Shown here in pieces: positions 15,004 through 24,479 of a stretch of 64,000 bases of DNA (positions within the stretch are counted from its first letter, which is position 1; every line of letters begins with the position of its first letter). This stretch comes from Apricaphanius iberus (lineage: Eukaryota; Chordata; Actinopteri; Cyprinodontiformes; Aphaniidae). The stretch spans positions 2,914,001 through 2,978,000 of the forward strand of contig JAPXFQ010000831.1 in NCBI GenBank assembly GCA_028564705.1. The letters run 5' to 3'. The notes beneath the pieces are model-generated. The model did not search any database. It was not told the origin of the DNA and saw nothing but the letters and a program-made list of their open reading frames with translations. The position numbers and the translations under genes are program-made.

Positions 15004-15200
15004 TTTAGGGTTAGACACTGGACACACTGGACAGGTCGCTGGACAAACAACCAAGCATGTGCATGCTTATTCATGAGGACAATTAAAATTAAACCAATTA
15101 CCCGCCCATCAGGTCTTTGGATTATAATGAGATACCAGAGAACCTGAAGACACTCCACCCATTCAGGGGTAGAACATGCAAACTCCATGCAGACTTGATG
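15004..15200 (-). mobile_element. tRNA-derived SINE fragment, antisense
   Basis: The plus strand shows, in order, ACTGGACAGGTCGC, GGACAAACAACCAAGCATG, an AATTACC stretch and GTAGAACATGCAAACTCCAT. These match the antisense of the SINE at 53849-55271. Both ends are missing and the body is diverged, so this is an old truncated copy. Confidence 0.65.
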
Positions 15201-17984
15201 AACATTCACTGGATGTAATCCGTGATGCACATTAGCCAATAAGATACATTCTGCTGTGATCCAACAAGGGGAGTTTTTTCCAAATTATTTACTTTCAACT
15301 GAAATATATTAGTCTACTTTTTCTTCACCAGCAAGACAAGTAAAACAACCTGTTTACAGTGATGTACTCAGTCAAGCAATCATGTGTACGTCAACTTATG
15401 AAGGTAATACATCATTTTTCTTTTCATGAATGTCACCAGCAAGCTTGGTGTTGCATACCTTTGCCTATAAGTCAAAAATCTTGATGTAAGTAAAATCTTA
15501 TGGGGTACTGTTGGTTCTCATTTGGTTCGCATTTTATTTAGTGATCATCATCATATTTAATCATATTGCTTCATCAAATTTGTCATGCAAACAGCCAGAT
15601 TCTGAGCAAAGACAGATCCTCATAATTATTTATGCAGATATAGCTGTGATTAAATTATAATTTGGAAAGAATTTTGCATGCTGCAGTGTGAAGAAGCACT
15701 GCAATAAAATGAGAAGTGAGTTCAAACAAGGTGGATACAGACACAGCAATAAACCCCTAAAAAGCTGCGTGTAAAACATCAGAACACTTACTAAAACAGC
15801 TGTTTAACAAAAGCAAGTCGAAACACCGAGATCACATTTAATATTATTTTTGACTTTTTGACTTAGGATCTGTTCATATTATTTTTTACAGTACCAGAAT
15901 ATTAAATGTATCCCTATAAAATAGTTGATATGTCTTATATTTGGACAGTGTGCTTTATTGAAGGAAGAGAGGGAAGGAAGTAAAGGGTCAAATGAGAAGA
16001 TAGAAACAGAACCGGAGCAGAGCAATCTGAAAGAGAGCAGAGAAAAGGACTGGTACCACTGAGGGACAGCCAAGAGAAAACAATAAAAATCACTCAATGG
16101 TAAAAAGATAAAGCAGGGAACACAGACAAAAGACAGCAGTCTGTTTTGACAATGGTACAACGCTGCTTGCTTTAAATTTTTATGAGGACAATGTGCTTCA
16201 ATGGCTATTTTAATTAAATGTAAAAAATAAAGAATTGTGTCTTTGTGCAACCTTATTAAACTTCGAACATGTTCTCATTAGAAGGTCTCTGCACGTCCTT
16301 GCAGAAAAATATACCATTTCTGAATTTATTCTATTAGACATTACTGCAAGGACTGGAGTTTAATCTGTTTAAAGTTTTTTTGGTCTCAAACAGATATCAC
16401 TTCACTCAACCTGTCAGCCTGGTCTCTGTTGGTCTGCACTGTCCAACAGAGCCTCATTTTTCCCTGGGCTTTTCTCCTGTGTTCCTGGTTAGCTGGACTT
16501 GGCCTCTGCTACAGGAGGGGCAGAGGCCAAAGGCAATCAAGCTTGCTGCACCAGCCAGAGGCAGATTAATCTAGTACTGCCTCCAGAGTGCAGTATCCAT
16601 TAGACTGTATCAAGGCCAGGCAGCAGAAGCCACACTGTTGGCCTTCATTGCTTGTTGTGTGAAGGAATGGGGGGGGTTAATCTTTTTTTTTGTTTTTGTC
16701 TTTACTGCTTCGATGTTAGGGTTGAGCCAAAGTTCTTGACAAATACTGAACCAAGACACCCACAGCTCTATAAGATCATAATTATCTTTGATACAAACAT
16801 CAATATGCCCCACCAACTGTTCAAAATGATCTTCTGGTAACTCAGTTTAGTTGTGTATTAAATGCATAGTGGTTAATTCTGCATCTGGTTAACTTAATAT
16901 TTATCTACATTGGGCTTTTTCACTGAATCACTTTTTGAGACATTAACCAAACTTTGGAAAAAAAAACAGTTATCTGGAGTTTCTTGCTTTTAAGGCGTAA
17001 AGAGATAAGGTCTCACCGACAGGCATGGTGCCTGATTAAAAAACATATTTGGCTTTCAGTCAGTCAGTGGCCATTCTGACTTCTCTCTGCACCTCTGACT
17101 TTATAAAAGCCTTCTTTCTCCTTGTCCAATCACATTTCTATATCCTATCTCTTCCACAGACCATTTTCCCCGTTCCACTCTTCTGGGGAGTTACTCAGGT
17201 CACAAAGCTGGCCAGCTGCAAGCACTAATCTGGAAATACAGGCGAGCAGAGACAGAGGCTCACATACTGTAAAGGCCAGGTTTTCCTCAACGATAAAAGA
17301 AGACCGCTTTTGGTACTGATCTGATACTATCCAACTTGACCTATAAATGTACTTGACCGGCAAAGGAACAGAAATGTATCTTCTTGTCTGGAGAGGCTCT
17401 GTTGCCAGATATGAGTTTAAACCTCCTGGCAGGAATAGAAATTTAAATCTGACATTAGGACCCTGATGTGATAGAAGTGATATCGGTTCATATTTGGCAT
17501 TTTGTGGATGAACAATACACAGCATCAGCAGGGGAGAATATAAGACATTTCTAAATCATTTACTGGAAACAAAATAAAACCACCGTTTAGAATGAGTAGT
17601 TCAGTTATGTTAATTGCTGGATGTTTTGGGGATTGCTAATGAAGGTTTTCTAAACCAAATGGAAAAGCTTTTATCACAGCAGATTGTCTTTTTACATTTA
17701 TGAACAGAGTTTGGTTTTTTACCCATTAATGAGAACGTTCAGCTTTCAATTGTTGTTTTGCACTAAGTTGTCTTATTGATTTGCACACATGAGGGTGTAT
17801 AAAAAAAAATCAAATAATTACCCCTCTAAACAGTGCCCATTTTTGGACTGCAGTTGAAGTTTTACCTCAGATTTAGACCAAAGTAGCCTGGAAAAATCTA
17901 GACCCTAATCTATTAAGATTAAGGGTCTTGCAACGAGTGATGAAAAAGGCCTAACTAGAGAGGCAGAACCAAGCATGCATTTGA
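15201..17984. other. Intergenic DNA, no gene seen
   Basis: No gene is supported. The longest frames (123 codons at 15879-16250 and 126 codons at 17145-17525, both minus) show no motif and no splice context. A purine-rich stretch lies at about 15960-16140. Confidence 0.45.
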
Positions 17985-18620
17985 AACGCTCACTGCCAGC
18001 AATTGGATAACGCTACGACCAATCACAACAATACACGGTGCGACGTATCCAGAGCAAGCTACCACTGTTGGATTAAACTCTTGCCGTATCCAATCAGCAT
18101 TCTCCCCTTTTTTCTACTAAGAATATGATAGTTTCAGCATTTTATAACATCTAAACTTTTTAAAGTAGGCATTTAAGGCTAATATGGGTGCAAACAGGAC
18201 ACATTACGAGTAAGAAAATGTTATATCTGCTTGTAATGGCAGAGAGTAAAATTTTTTTCATCGATTTATTTAAAAACTGTTAAACAATAGTCTACATAAG
18301 GACTCTTGTTGGGGGTGGGGGGTCTGGAATTTTTGTTATTATGAAGTTCATTATGTTGATGCAGTATTTATTTATAGAGTACAAAAAAACTCCTACCCGG
18401 TTCTTTGTGTGAACCATCTTTTAACACTACAAAAAAGGGAACAGTTTTTAAAGAGAATGATAAAGTTATGAATGATGAGTTATTTTGAACATTATTCCAT
18501 ATGTCCTTTGAGCTGTTGGTGTGAATCCCAGCTCTGTAGGAAAATTTCTTGCTTTAAAAGAGAGGGGATGCATATTTCGACAACTTTAAATTTGACTGCA
18601 CGCCGTTTTCGGCATAACAT

Positions 18621-18800
18621 ATGTCAGCCGGGTCAGTCTTTGGTAGAAGAAGAAGACATTTGAAAACCTTTAAATACATCGAAGTGGAAAATAAAACCGA
18701 ATGTCTTGTGGTGAATGTTGAGAATTGCAGCCACAAAATTGCAGGGAAGAACACAACAAACCTAAAGAGAAATCTCAAGGCAATACATAAAGAAATTGAG
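18621..18800 (+). pseudogene. BED zinc-finger exon of a hAT-type transposase
   Basis: The frame contains TFKYIEVENKTECLVV, then ENCSHKIAGKNTTNLK, then RNLKAIH. This is the layout of a BED zinc finger (aromatic lead, C...C, GKNTTNLKRHL, H), the DNA-binding domain of hAT transposases and ZBED proteins. The first zinc-binding histidine of the consensus KRHL is replaced by asparagine (KRNL), so zinc binding is probably lost. The exon ends at GAG followed by a consensus GTAAGT donor at 18801. No catalytic exon follows nearby, so this is an orphan first exon. Nearby GC-rich sequence at 17985-18080 may be part of the same element. Confidence 0.65.
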
Positions 18801-18879
18801 GTAAGTCAAGACTAAGGTAACAATAATATAATAAGAACCTTGTTTAAAATTTTTTGGTTTTGTATATACTACAAGGTAC

Positions 18880-19165
18880 TTATACTATACTGACTGGTTT
18901 AAATATAACGGCATTACTAAAATAAACTAAAATTTACTTTTAATTTACTAAAACTAGCCTAAATGTAATCAGTTTTCCCAGACTAAAACTAAACGAAAGT
19001 AGTCATGGATAATTCTGGCTAAAATAAGACTAAAATGCTCAGACTTTTAGTTGACTGAAACTTGACTAGATTAAAAAGAGTATGAACATGACTAAAACAA
19101 AATTAAAACTAAAATGACAGCTTGACACAAAGACTAGACTAAAACTAAAATTAGAACAGGCCGCA
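18880..19165. repeat. ACTAAAAC-rich dispersed repeat
   Basis: Dense imperfect repetition of ACTAAAACTAAAAT-like units mixed with GACTAAAAT and TTGACTGAAAC. I recognise this as a style of fish dispersed repeat but cannot define its ends. It begins about 80 bp after the BED exon. Confidence 0.55.
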
Positions 19166-19308
19166 AAAGATAACACTTATCAGCCCTTGAAGTGACTCTC
19201 AAATAGGTTCGAGATTCAAAAGAAATAGTTGTAAAGCTGGGTATGATCCTAACGTGAACAAGCAAATGCAACAAACATTAGTAGGCTATGTCCTACACAT
19301 ATATATAT

Positions 19309-19515
19309 ATATTATTTCAACAAATCAATACACTGGTTTCTTTTATTAACAAGAACTTTCCCATTTTATAAAGAAGCAGCAGTAGAGAAGTCTGCAGCTG
19401 GAAACAAATGCACGCACGATGCACGTTTTAACATTTTGGTGTGAATTGATGCCTTTAATTGGAGGGGCCTAAAACGGATACACTTACGTGACGCTTTGGT
19501 GTCAATTCAGGGTTA
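19309..19515. mobile_element. Right-end fragment of a Harbinger-like element
   Basis: Shares long collinear blocks with 38380-38602: TTTCAACAAATCAATACA, GCAGTAGAGAAGTC, CATTTTGGTGTGAAT and GACGCTTTGGTGT, in the same orientation. Only the right roughly 200 bp of the element is present, ending near AATTCAGGG. It is a truncated relative of the element at 37750-38600. Confidence 0.7.
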
Positions 19516-19616
19516 CACATTTCCTTTGTAATGGCCTGCTCAATAATGTGTTTTTTCAAATGAATGCAGCAGCGTTCGGAGCAGACCATTAATGGATTGG
19601 AGACACCTGGGCCCGG

Positions 19617-19845
19617 TGTCACACTCTCATATTTAAGATCCTCTCCTTCCTCAGTTCAGGGGAAGAGCTTCTCTTCCCCACACGAAAATTTTTGGTTTAC
19701 TTATTGACTGGTGTGGAATCTTTGCTCCCCACTCTTTGCCTTGGTTTATTTTTGTTTCATATTATTTAAATTAATTATTTAACTTGCTATGAATTATGAC
19801 ACCTCACCCTTGTTTTTTGCCATGGCTTTGAGCCAGGTCATGACA
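19617..19845 (+). mobile_element. Possible LTR remnant
   Basis: The segment starts TGTCA and ends TGACA and includes ATATTTAAG, a TATA-like motif common in fish LTRs. No target duplication is visible (CCCGG versus CGTCA). It may be a chance pairing. Confidence 0.3.
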
Positions 19846-19852
19846 CGTCATG

Positions 19853-20240
19853 AAAAAGTGTTCACCAAAGTTCAGCAAGATTTTATGTGAATAACCAACA
19901 CAAAATAGTGCAGAGTTGTGAACTGGAAAGAAATCAGAAAGAATATCTGTTGTAAATTAGTTTTTCACCTCCTTTACTTTGATACTCTAAAATCAAATCC
20001 ATTGTAACTTACTTTTTACTGAAGTCCATCTTTATGTCATTTAATCTCAATATCTGGAGAGAGGATGGACCAACTGCAGACCTACCAAGACATGGAGATC
20101 TACCTAAACTGACAGGCATTAATCAGAAGAACAGCCAAGAGGCCCACGGTACCTCTGGAGGAGCTGCAGGTAGGAGCTTAGATGGCAGAATCTGTCAGAA
20201 GTGCAGCTGTGTTTCATCTAAGAGGGGCTTGAAGAACAGC
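19853..20240 (+). pseudogene. Tc1/mariner relic, 5' end and N-terminal transposase
   Basis: TTTTATGTGAATAACCAACA and the following AT-rich leader match the inverted-repeat region of a common fish Tc1 family. The coding part reads IWREDGPTADLPRHGDLPKL and then a degraded EAHGTSGGAA, corresponding to the helix-turn-helix region (GTTANLPRHGRPPKL in the family). Deletions of roughly 20 codons and frame breaks are present, and the catalytic domain is absent. It appears to be the same family as 44340-44625, 50165-50770 and 52008-52240. Confidence 0.75.
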
Positions 20241-20255
20241 AGGATGGAGCGAAAG

Positions 20256-21262
20256 CCATCATAAGTCCTGATGGCGTTTGCCATAAAAAATTCCCCTCTT
20301 GCCCACCGTGGGCGGTTTTTCCCATTCCAAGCTCGGGTCCTTCTACCAGAGGCCTGGAAGCTTGAGGGTCCTGCGCAGTATCTTTGCTGTTCCAAGTACT
20401 ACACTTTTCTGGATTGAGATGTCTGAGGTTCTTCCAGGGATGTCCAGACCAAAGACTGTCCTATGCATCGGGCATGAGGCAACACGGTATGTGTCATATG
20501 AGATAACTAGCTTCTTGCAGGACATGTATCAAACCAGAACAGCATTATTTTATCTAGACATTGAGTAACAGAATCAGACTTATAAATGCATCAGTAATAA
20601 CTCAGCATAAATAAGCAATGTTCAGTTAACTAATCTTTTATCTAGGTACTGTGAGTAATGAATAAATAAGCCTATAACTGCAATACTAATTCCTACACCA
20701 GACTGCTGTGAGTTTCTTTAGCCAGTAGGCATGGATCATGTCAGTGCCTGTTGCTGTCCAGTTTTTCATACCTGAGACCCTTTCTTGGATGTCTGTCACT
20801 GTGATGGTAACTGGATTCTGCTCAGGGAGGTTGTTGTGCTCCTCTCTTAGAGAGGCCAGCCATTGAGCTCTGCTGTTATGTGCTGCCTCCTTTTCTCATA
20901 TGCTCTTCCAGTATCTTTCAGTTTCCAGCCCTGGTGGGTCTACTCTGCTGCCATTTCCCTGCCACTGAGCGTACACCTTTGCTGGTTGGGTTGCAACCAG
21001 CCTGTTTATTCATCTGGCTTCAGTGTCTTTCAGGTACCTCTTTAGGCGATAGGCCAAGGCGCCTTGGAGTCTTTGTTTGGCAGTTTCGAGTGTTTCAGGT
21101 ATGTACATCTGGTTGTACCTCTTCGTAATCTGTCATTTCATTGCACCTTTTCTACCTTTATTGTTTCTCAGGGTTGCTTTTATAGCCAAGCATCTCCAGG
21201 ATCACTGCTGCGGATGTGTATATCAGCTCATTGGTTTAAGTGATTTATGTGTCATGGTATGA
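20256..21262 (-). mobile_element. R2/R4-type LINE, internally deleted
   Basis: On the minus strand, 21262-20710 encodes the region before the RT core, with EMLGYKS, QGALAYRLKRYLKDTEA-like, EHNNLPEQNPVTITVTDIQE and GPDMIHAYWLKKLTAV pieces. At 20500-20256 comes the extreme C-terminus of the same type of protein: IPGRTSDISIQKSVVLGTAK, ILRRTLKLPGLW and the trailer TRAWNGKNRPRW. The RT catalytic core and the endonuclease between these blocks are gone, replaced by about 200 bp of unrelated sequence. Fish elements with this protein are, to my memory, of the restriction-like-endonuclease group (R4/Rex6-like). Confidence 0.7.
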
Positions 21263-21302
21263 GGTAGGCAGTAGTGTGAATGGTCTTGCCCATATATATA
21301 TA

Positions 21303-21501
21303 CAGTGGGGCAAAAAAGTATTTGGTCAGCCACCGATTGTGCAAGTTCTCCCACTTAAAATAATGATTGAGGTCAGTAATTTTCATCATAGGTACACTTC
21401 AACTGTGAGAGACAGAATTTGAAAAAAAATCCAGGAATTCACATTGTAGGATTTTTAAAGAATTTATTTGTAAATTATGGTGGAAAATAAGTATTTGGTC
21501 A
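21303..21501 (+). repeat. Tc1 left inverted repeat
   Basis: About 199 bp, ending in GGAAAATAAGTATTTGGTCA. The TATTTGGTC motif occurs at both the outer end (21318-21327) and the inner end (21492-21500), consistent with the duplicated transposase-binding sites of IR/DR-type Tc1 elements. Confidence 0.9.
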
Positions 21502-21666
21502 CTTCAAACAAGGAAGATCTCTGGCTCTCACAGACCTGTAACTTCTTCTTTAAGAAGCTCTTCTGTCCTCCACTCGTTACCTGTATTAATGGCACCTGTT
21601 TGAACTCGTTATCTGTATAAAAGACACCTGTCCACAGCCTCAAACAGTCAGACTCCAAACTCCACT

Positions 21667-22341
21667 ATGGCCAAGACCAAAGAGCTTTCGAAGGACACCA
21701 GGAAAAGAATTGTAGACCTGCACCTGACTGGGAAGAGTGAATCTACAATAGGCAAGCAGCTTGGTGTGAAAAAATCAACTGTGGGAGCAATTATCAGAAA
21801 ATGGAAGACATACAAGACCACTGATAATCTCCCTCGATCTGGGGCTCCACGCAAGATCTCATCCCGTGGGGTCAAAATGATCATGAGAACGGTGAGCAAA
21901 AATCCCAGAACCACACGGGGGGACCTGGTGAATGACCTGCAGAGAGCTGGGACCAAAGTAACAAAGGTTACCATCAGTAACACACTACAACGACAGGGAA
22001 TCAAATCCTGCAGTGCCAGACGTGTCCCCCTGCTTAAGCTAGTGCATGTCCAGGCCCATCTGAAGTTTAACAGAGAGCACATGGATGATACAGCAGAGGA
22101 TTGGGTGAATGTCATGTGGTCAGATGAAACCAAAGTAGAACTTTTTGGTATAAACTCAACTCGGAGGGAGTTGAAAGTCCGTGTTGCTCGGCGACAGCCC
22201 CAAAACATCACTGCTCTCGAGAAGATCTGCATGGAGGAATGGGCCAAAATACCAGCTACTGTGTGTGCAAACCTGGTAAAGACCTATAGTAATCGTTTGA
22301 CCTCTGTTATTGCCAACAAAGGTTATATTACAAAGTATTGA
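21667..22341 (+). CDS. Tc1-type transposase with in-frame internal deletion
   Basis: The 224-residue frame would encode a cut-and-paste transposase, acting in the nucleus on the flanking inverted repeats. Residues about 1-110 hold the paired-like double helix-turn-helix (STIGKQLGVKKSTVGAIIRK, then TKVTKVTISNTLQRQG) with a basic linker. The first catalytic aspartate is present in MWSDETKVELFG (Asp153). The frame then jumps at about residues 166-168 (22165) from INSTRR to the late RELKVRVA segment and ends normally at NKGYITKY. The region with the second Asp and the Glu of the DDE triad is missing, about 115 residues compared with the usual 340. It can plausibly still bind ends but should not catalyse transposition. 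The ATG has a family-typical MAKTKEL start. Confidence 0.9.
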   Translation: MAKTKELSKDTRKRIVDLHLTGKSESTIGKQLGVKKSTVGAIIRKWKTYKTTDNLPRSGAPRKISSRGVKMIMRTVSKNPRTTRGDLVNDLQRAGTKVTKVTISNTLQRQGIKSCSARRVPLLKLVHVQAHLKFNREHMDDTAEDWVNVMWSDETKVELFGINSTRRELKVRVARRQPQNITALEKICMEEWAKIPATVCANLVKTYSNRLTSVIANKGYITKY

Positions 22342-22357
22342 GTTGAAATTTTGTTAT

Positions 22358-22552
22358 TGACCAAATACTTATTTTCCACCATAATTTACAAATAAATTCC
22401 TTTAAAAATCCTACAATGTGAATTCCTGGATTTTTTCACATTCTGTATGTCATAGTTGAAGTGTACCTATGATGAAAATTACTGACCTCTGTCATTATTT
22501 TAAGTGGGCGAACTTACACAATCTCTGGCTGACTAAATACTTTTTTGCCCCA

Positions 22553-22555
<3 letters not shown>
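22358..22555 (-). repeat. Tc1 right inverted repeat
   Basis: Reverse complement of the left repeat with a handful of mismatches (for example TTACACAATCTCTGGCTGAC against the corresponding left-end stretch). It starts 16 bp after the transposase stop. Confidence 0.9.

Positions 22556-22594
<39 letters not shown>
22556..22594. repeat. AT microsatellite split by the Tc1 element
   Basis: TA repeats continue here after the element. A shorter AT run precedes it at 21293-21302. Confidence 0.9.
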
Positions 22595-22597
<3 letters not shown>

Positions 22598-22739
22598 AGT
22601 GTTCAGGAGAATAACCCTCTGCCACCTTCCGCTACCAATTGCGTACAGACCAATACGCTTCCAGAATTAAAGTTTCTTCGGAAATCCTCCACGCTTCTTC
22701 CTAGATCCCGACTCTATTGCTGTCCAAGTAATAAGGTCA

Positions 22740-23010
22740 AGTCCCATCAATCCAATCTTCAGCAGCCCACCAGTCAACGTCCGCCTCAGCAGTTCACCAG
22801 CGAGGTCAAGCTCCGCCAGACCCCACACCGCCAGACGCTCCACAAGGTTCCACGCCGCCGGCCTACAAGGCTCAAGGTTCCTCGTCTGATGGTTCTTTGT
22901 CGCCGGCCTCTTCATCTGATGGTTCATTGTCGCTGGCCTCCTCGACTCCGGCACCCACATAGCCGGCCTCCTCGGCTCCGGTACCCACGTCGCTTTCCAC
23001 ATAGCCGGGA
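22740..23010. repeat. GC-rich imperfect minisatellite
   Basis: Pyrimidine-rich units around GCCGGCCTCCTC, with TCATCTGATGGTTC and CTCCGG(C/T)ACCCAC, recur several times between about 22855 and 23005, preceded by proline/arginine-coding-like sequence. The 210-codon plus-strand frame runs through microsatellite and minisatellite and is not a credible gene. The minus strand reads as acidic repeats. It could derive from a retroelement coding region I do not recognise. Confidence 0.55.
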
Positions 23011-23339
23011 ATCTCACAAAACTGAGATATTTTGTTACAATTTGGCCTTTCATTCACACAAAAATGCAGATTCATGCCACACAACTTCGATTTTTTTCTA
23101 AAAACTCCAGCCATATAGGAGTTTTGCATTTACTCCAGTTGTGGAAAAATATATGCAGAGTTTCAGATGCCCCAAACATCACTGTCCATGACAAAAATAC
23201 TCCATCACTTGTGTGACCTATTTTCATACTCAGAAACAGCCTTTATGCCCTAAGAGATGTGTTGGCATTAACAATTGTCCAAACAATTGTGCTTGCCTGT
23301 TTTTACCAAGGGGCAAACTCCGCCCGCAGAATGTGAAGC
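23011..23339. other. Short intergenic stretch, nothing seen
   Basis: No coding or repeat signal with clear ends. Confidence 0.4.
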
Positions 23340-24325
23340 CAACGCGGAAGTGACAAAAATTGCAGTTCAGCCCTCATCCGCTGGGGGCTGGCTGCAAAAA
23401 GGAGCAACTTCCCATTGACTCCCATGTTAAAAAGGCCAACTTTACAGCAAAAATAAACATGTTTACAGCCTGGTTCAAAAAAACATTTTAGGTTAGATAG
23501 TTCAGGTTTACCATCATGACAACTCTGAGGGGGGTGAATTTTTTTCTAACTCCTCCGTTTATTTGTAATTTAATTTTGAAATTATGAATAATTAGGGGCG
23601 TGTCCTTTTGATTGACAGGTCCGTCTAGGCTAACGCTGGTGGCTAATGGTGGCTAACTGTAGCTAATAGCTTGCTCCGTAGTCTGCTTGCGGAGCTCTTC
23701 ACAGCCTGGGACTAACGTAAAGACTTCAGTCATTTGGTGTTTCTGAACTCCACTATCAGTTGCCTCTGCAGTTTTTATTCGGTTTTGGATGTTAATCTGC
23801 AATTATTGGACGAAGATGGCTTGCTGTGGTTTTGATTACAGTAACAGACAGTCCAAGAAGTTTATGCTTTAAGGGGGGAGGCTTCATACCGGCTGAAGCT
23901 TAACGAGCTTGGGGGGTATTGATCCGACCCATTTGGGTCTTATTATATTGATCTGTTTTCTCTACTCGAGATGTTTCTGCGTCTAAATGGATCGTTGTTG
24001 AAAAACGGGGTAAAAGTCTCTCAACCGCGGTCTTCTGGCTAAAACCGGCTGCAGCCTACGTTAGCTTCAGTTAGCTCCCGCCGAGCTTCTGACTTGCTTG
24101 TAGCTACGTCGGCTCGGAGCGTTAACCCTCCGCCCACAGCCTCACAGCGCCACTCTCAGCTCCCCCTCTTTGCCCATTTTTGGAGTTTCTGAGAGTGACG
24201 AGGCGAGTGACGCGGACAAGATGGCGGAGGTGGGAACCGCCCAACTGGCCTCATTTTTGCTATTCAGAAACCTATGGGGGACGTGCCAGAAGGTTAGTCC
24301 ATTGTTTTATACAGTCTATGGTTTT
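23340..24325. mobile_element. About 1-kb fish dispersed repeat with a possible THAP-like start
   Basis: I recognise the opening (TTCAGCCCTCATCCGCTGGG, GAGCAACTTCCCATTGACTC) and the ending (CTATGGGGGACGTGCC, then TTTATACAGTCTATGG) as parts of one abundant teleost repeat. Near 23817 an ATG opens MACCGFDYSNRQSKKF before a stop. Its cysteines followed by NRQSKK recall the start of a THAP zinc finger, the DNA-binding domain of P-element-type transposases. The second half of that domain is not readable. GC-rich sequence around 24040-24240 resembles a promoter or first exon. The exact ends are uncertain. Confidence 0.55.
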
Positions 24326-24479
24326 TACCCGCTCAATTACTGCACTATTTAGAAGTTAGAAAGTAGAAAGTTATTCTGAGTGGTTAGGATTTGGAGGAAC
24401 CACTGCCCCCTTCAGGTTTGGAATGTCTATGAATGTGCTTAACAATGCACTTATGTGACTAGGTTGGAGCTACTCTTGT

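Larger units (their letters stand above)
21303..22555 (+). mobile_element. Tc1/mariner element with complete ends, internally deleted
   Basis: The 1253-bp element begins CAGTGGGGCAAAAAAGTAT and ends with its reverse complement, each flanked by TA (21301-21302 and 22556-22557), the Tc1 target. The flanks are AT microsatellite on both sides, so it inserted into an AT run. Inverted repeats are about 199 bp (21303-21501 and 22358-22555), the IR/DR arrangement where transposase sites sit at both outer and inner ends. The interior carries one continuous transposase frame with an in-frame deletion. Full-length relatives are about 1.6 kb. It sits next to the R4-like LINE remnant. Confidence 0.95.

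Noticed and set aside
21648..22247. 199-codon minus-strand frame
   Set aside because: Antisense shadow of the Tc1 transposase.
22469..23101. 210-codon plus-strand frame
   Set aside because: It starts inside the Tc1 right repeat, crosses an AT microsatellite and a minisatellite, and shows no domain.
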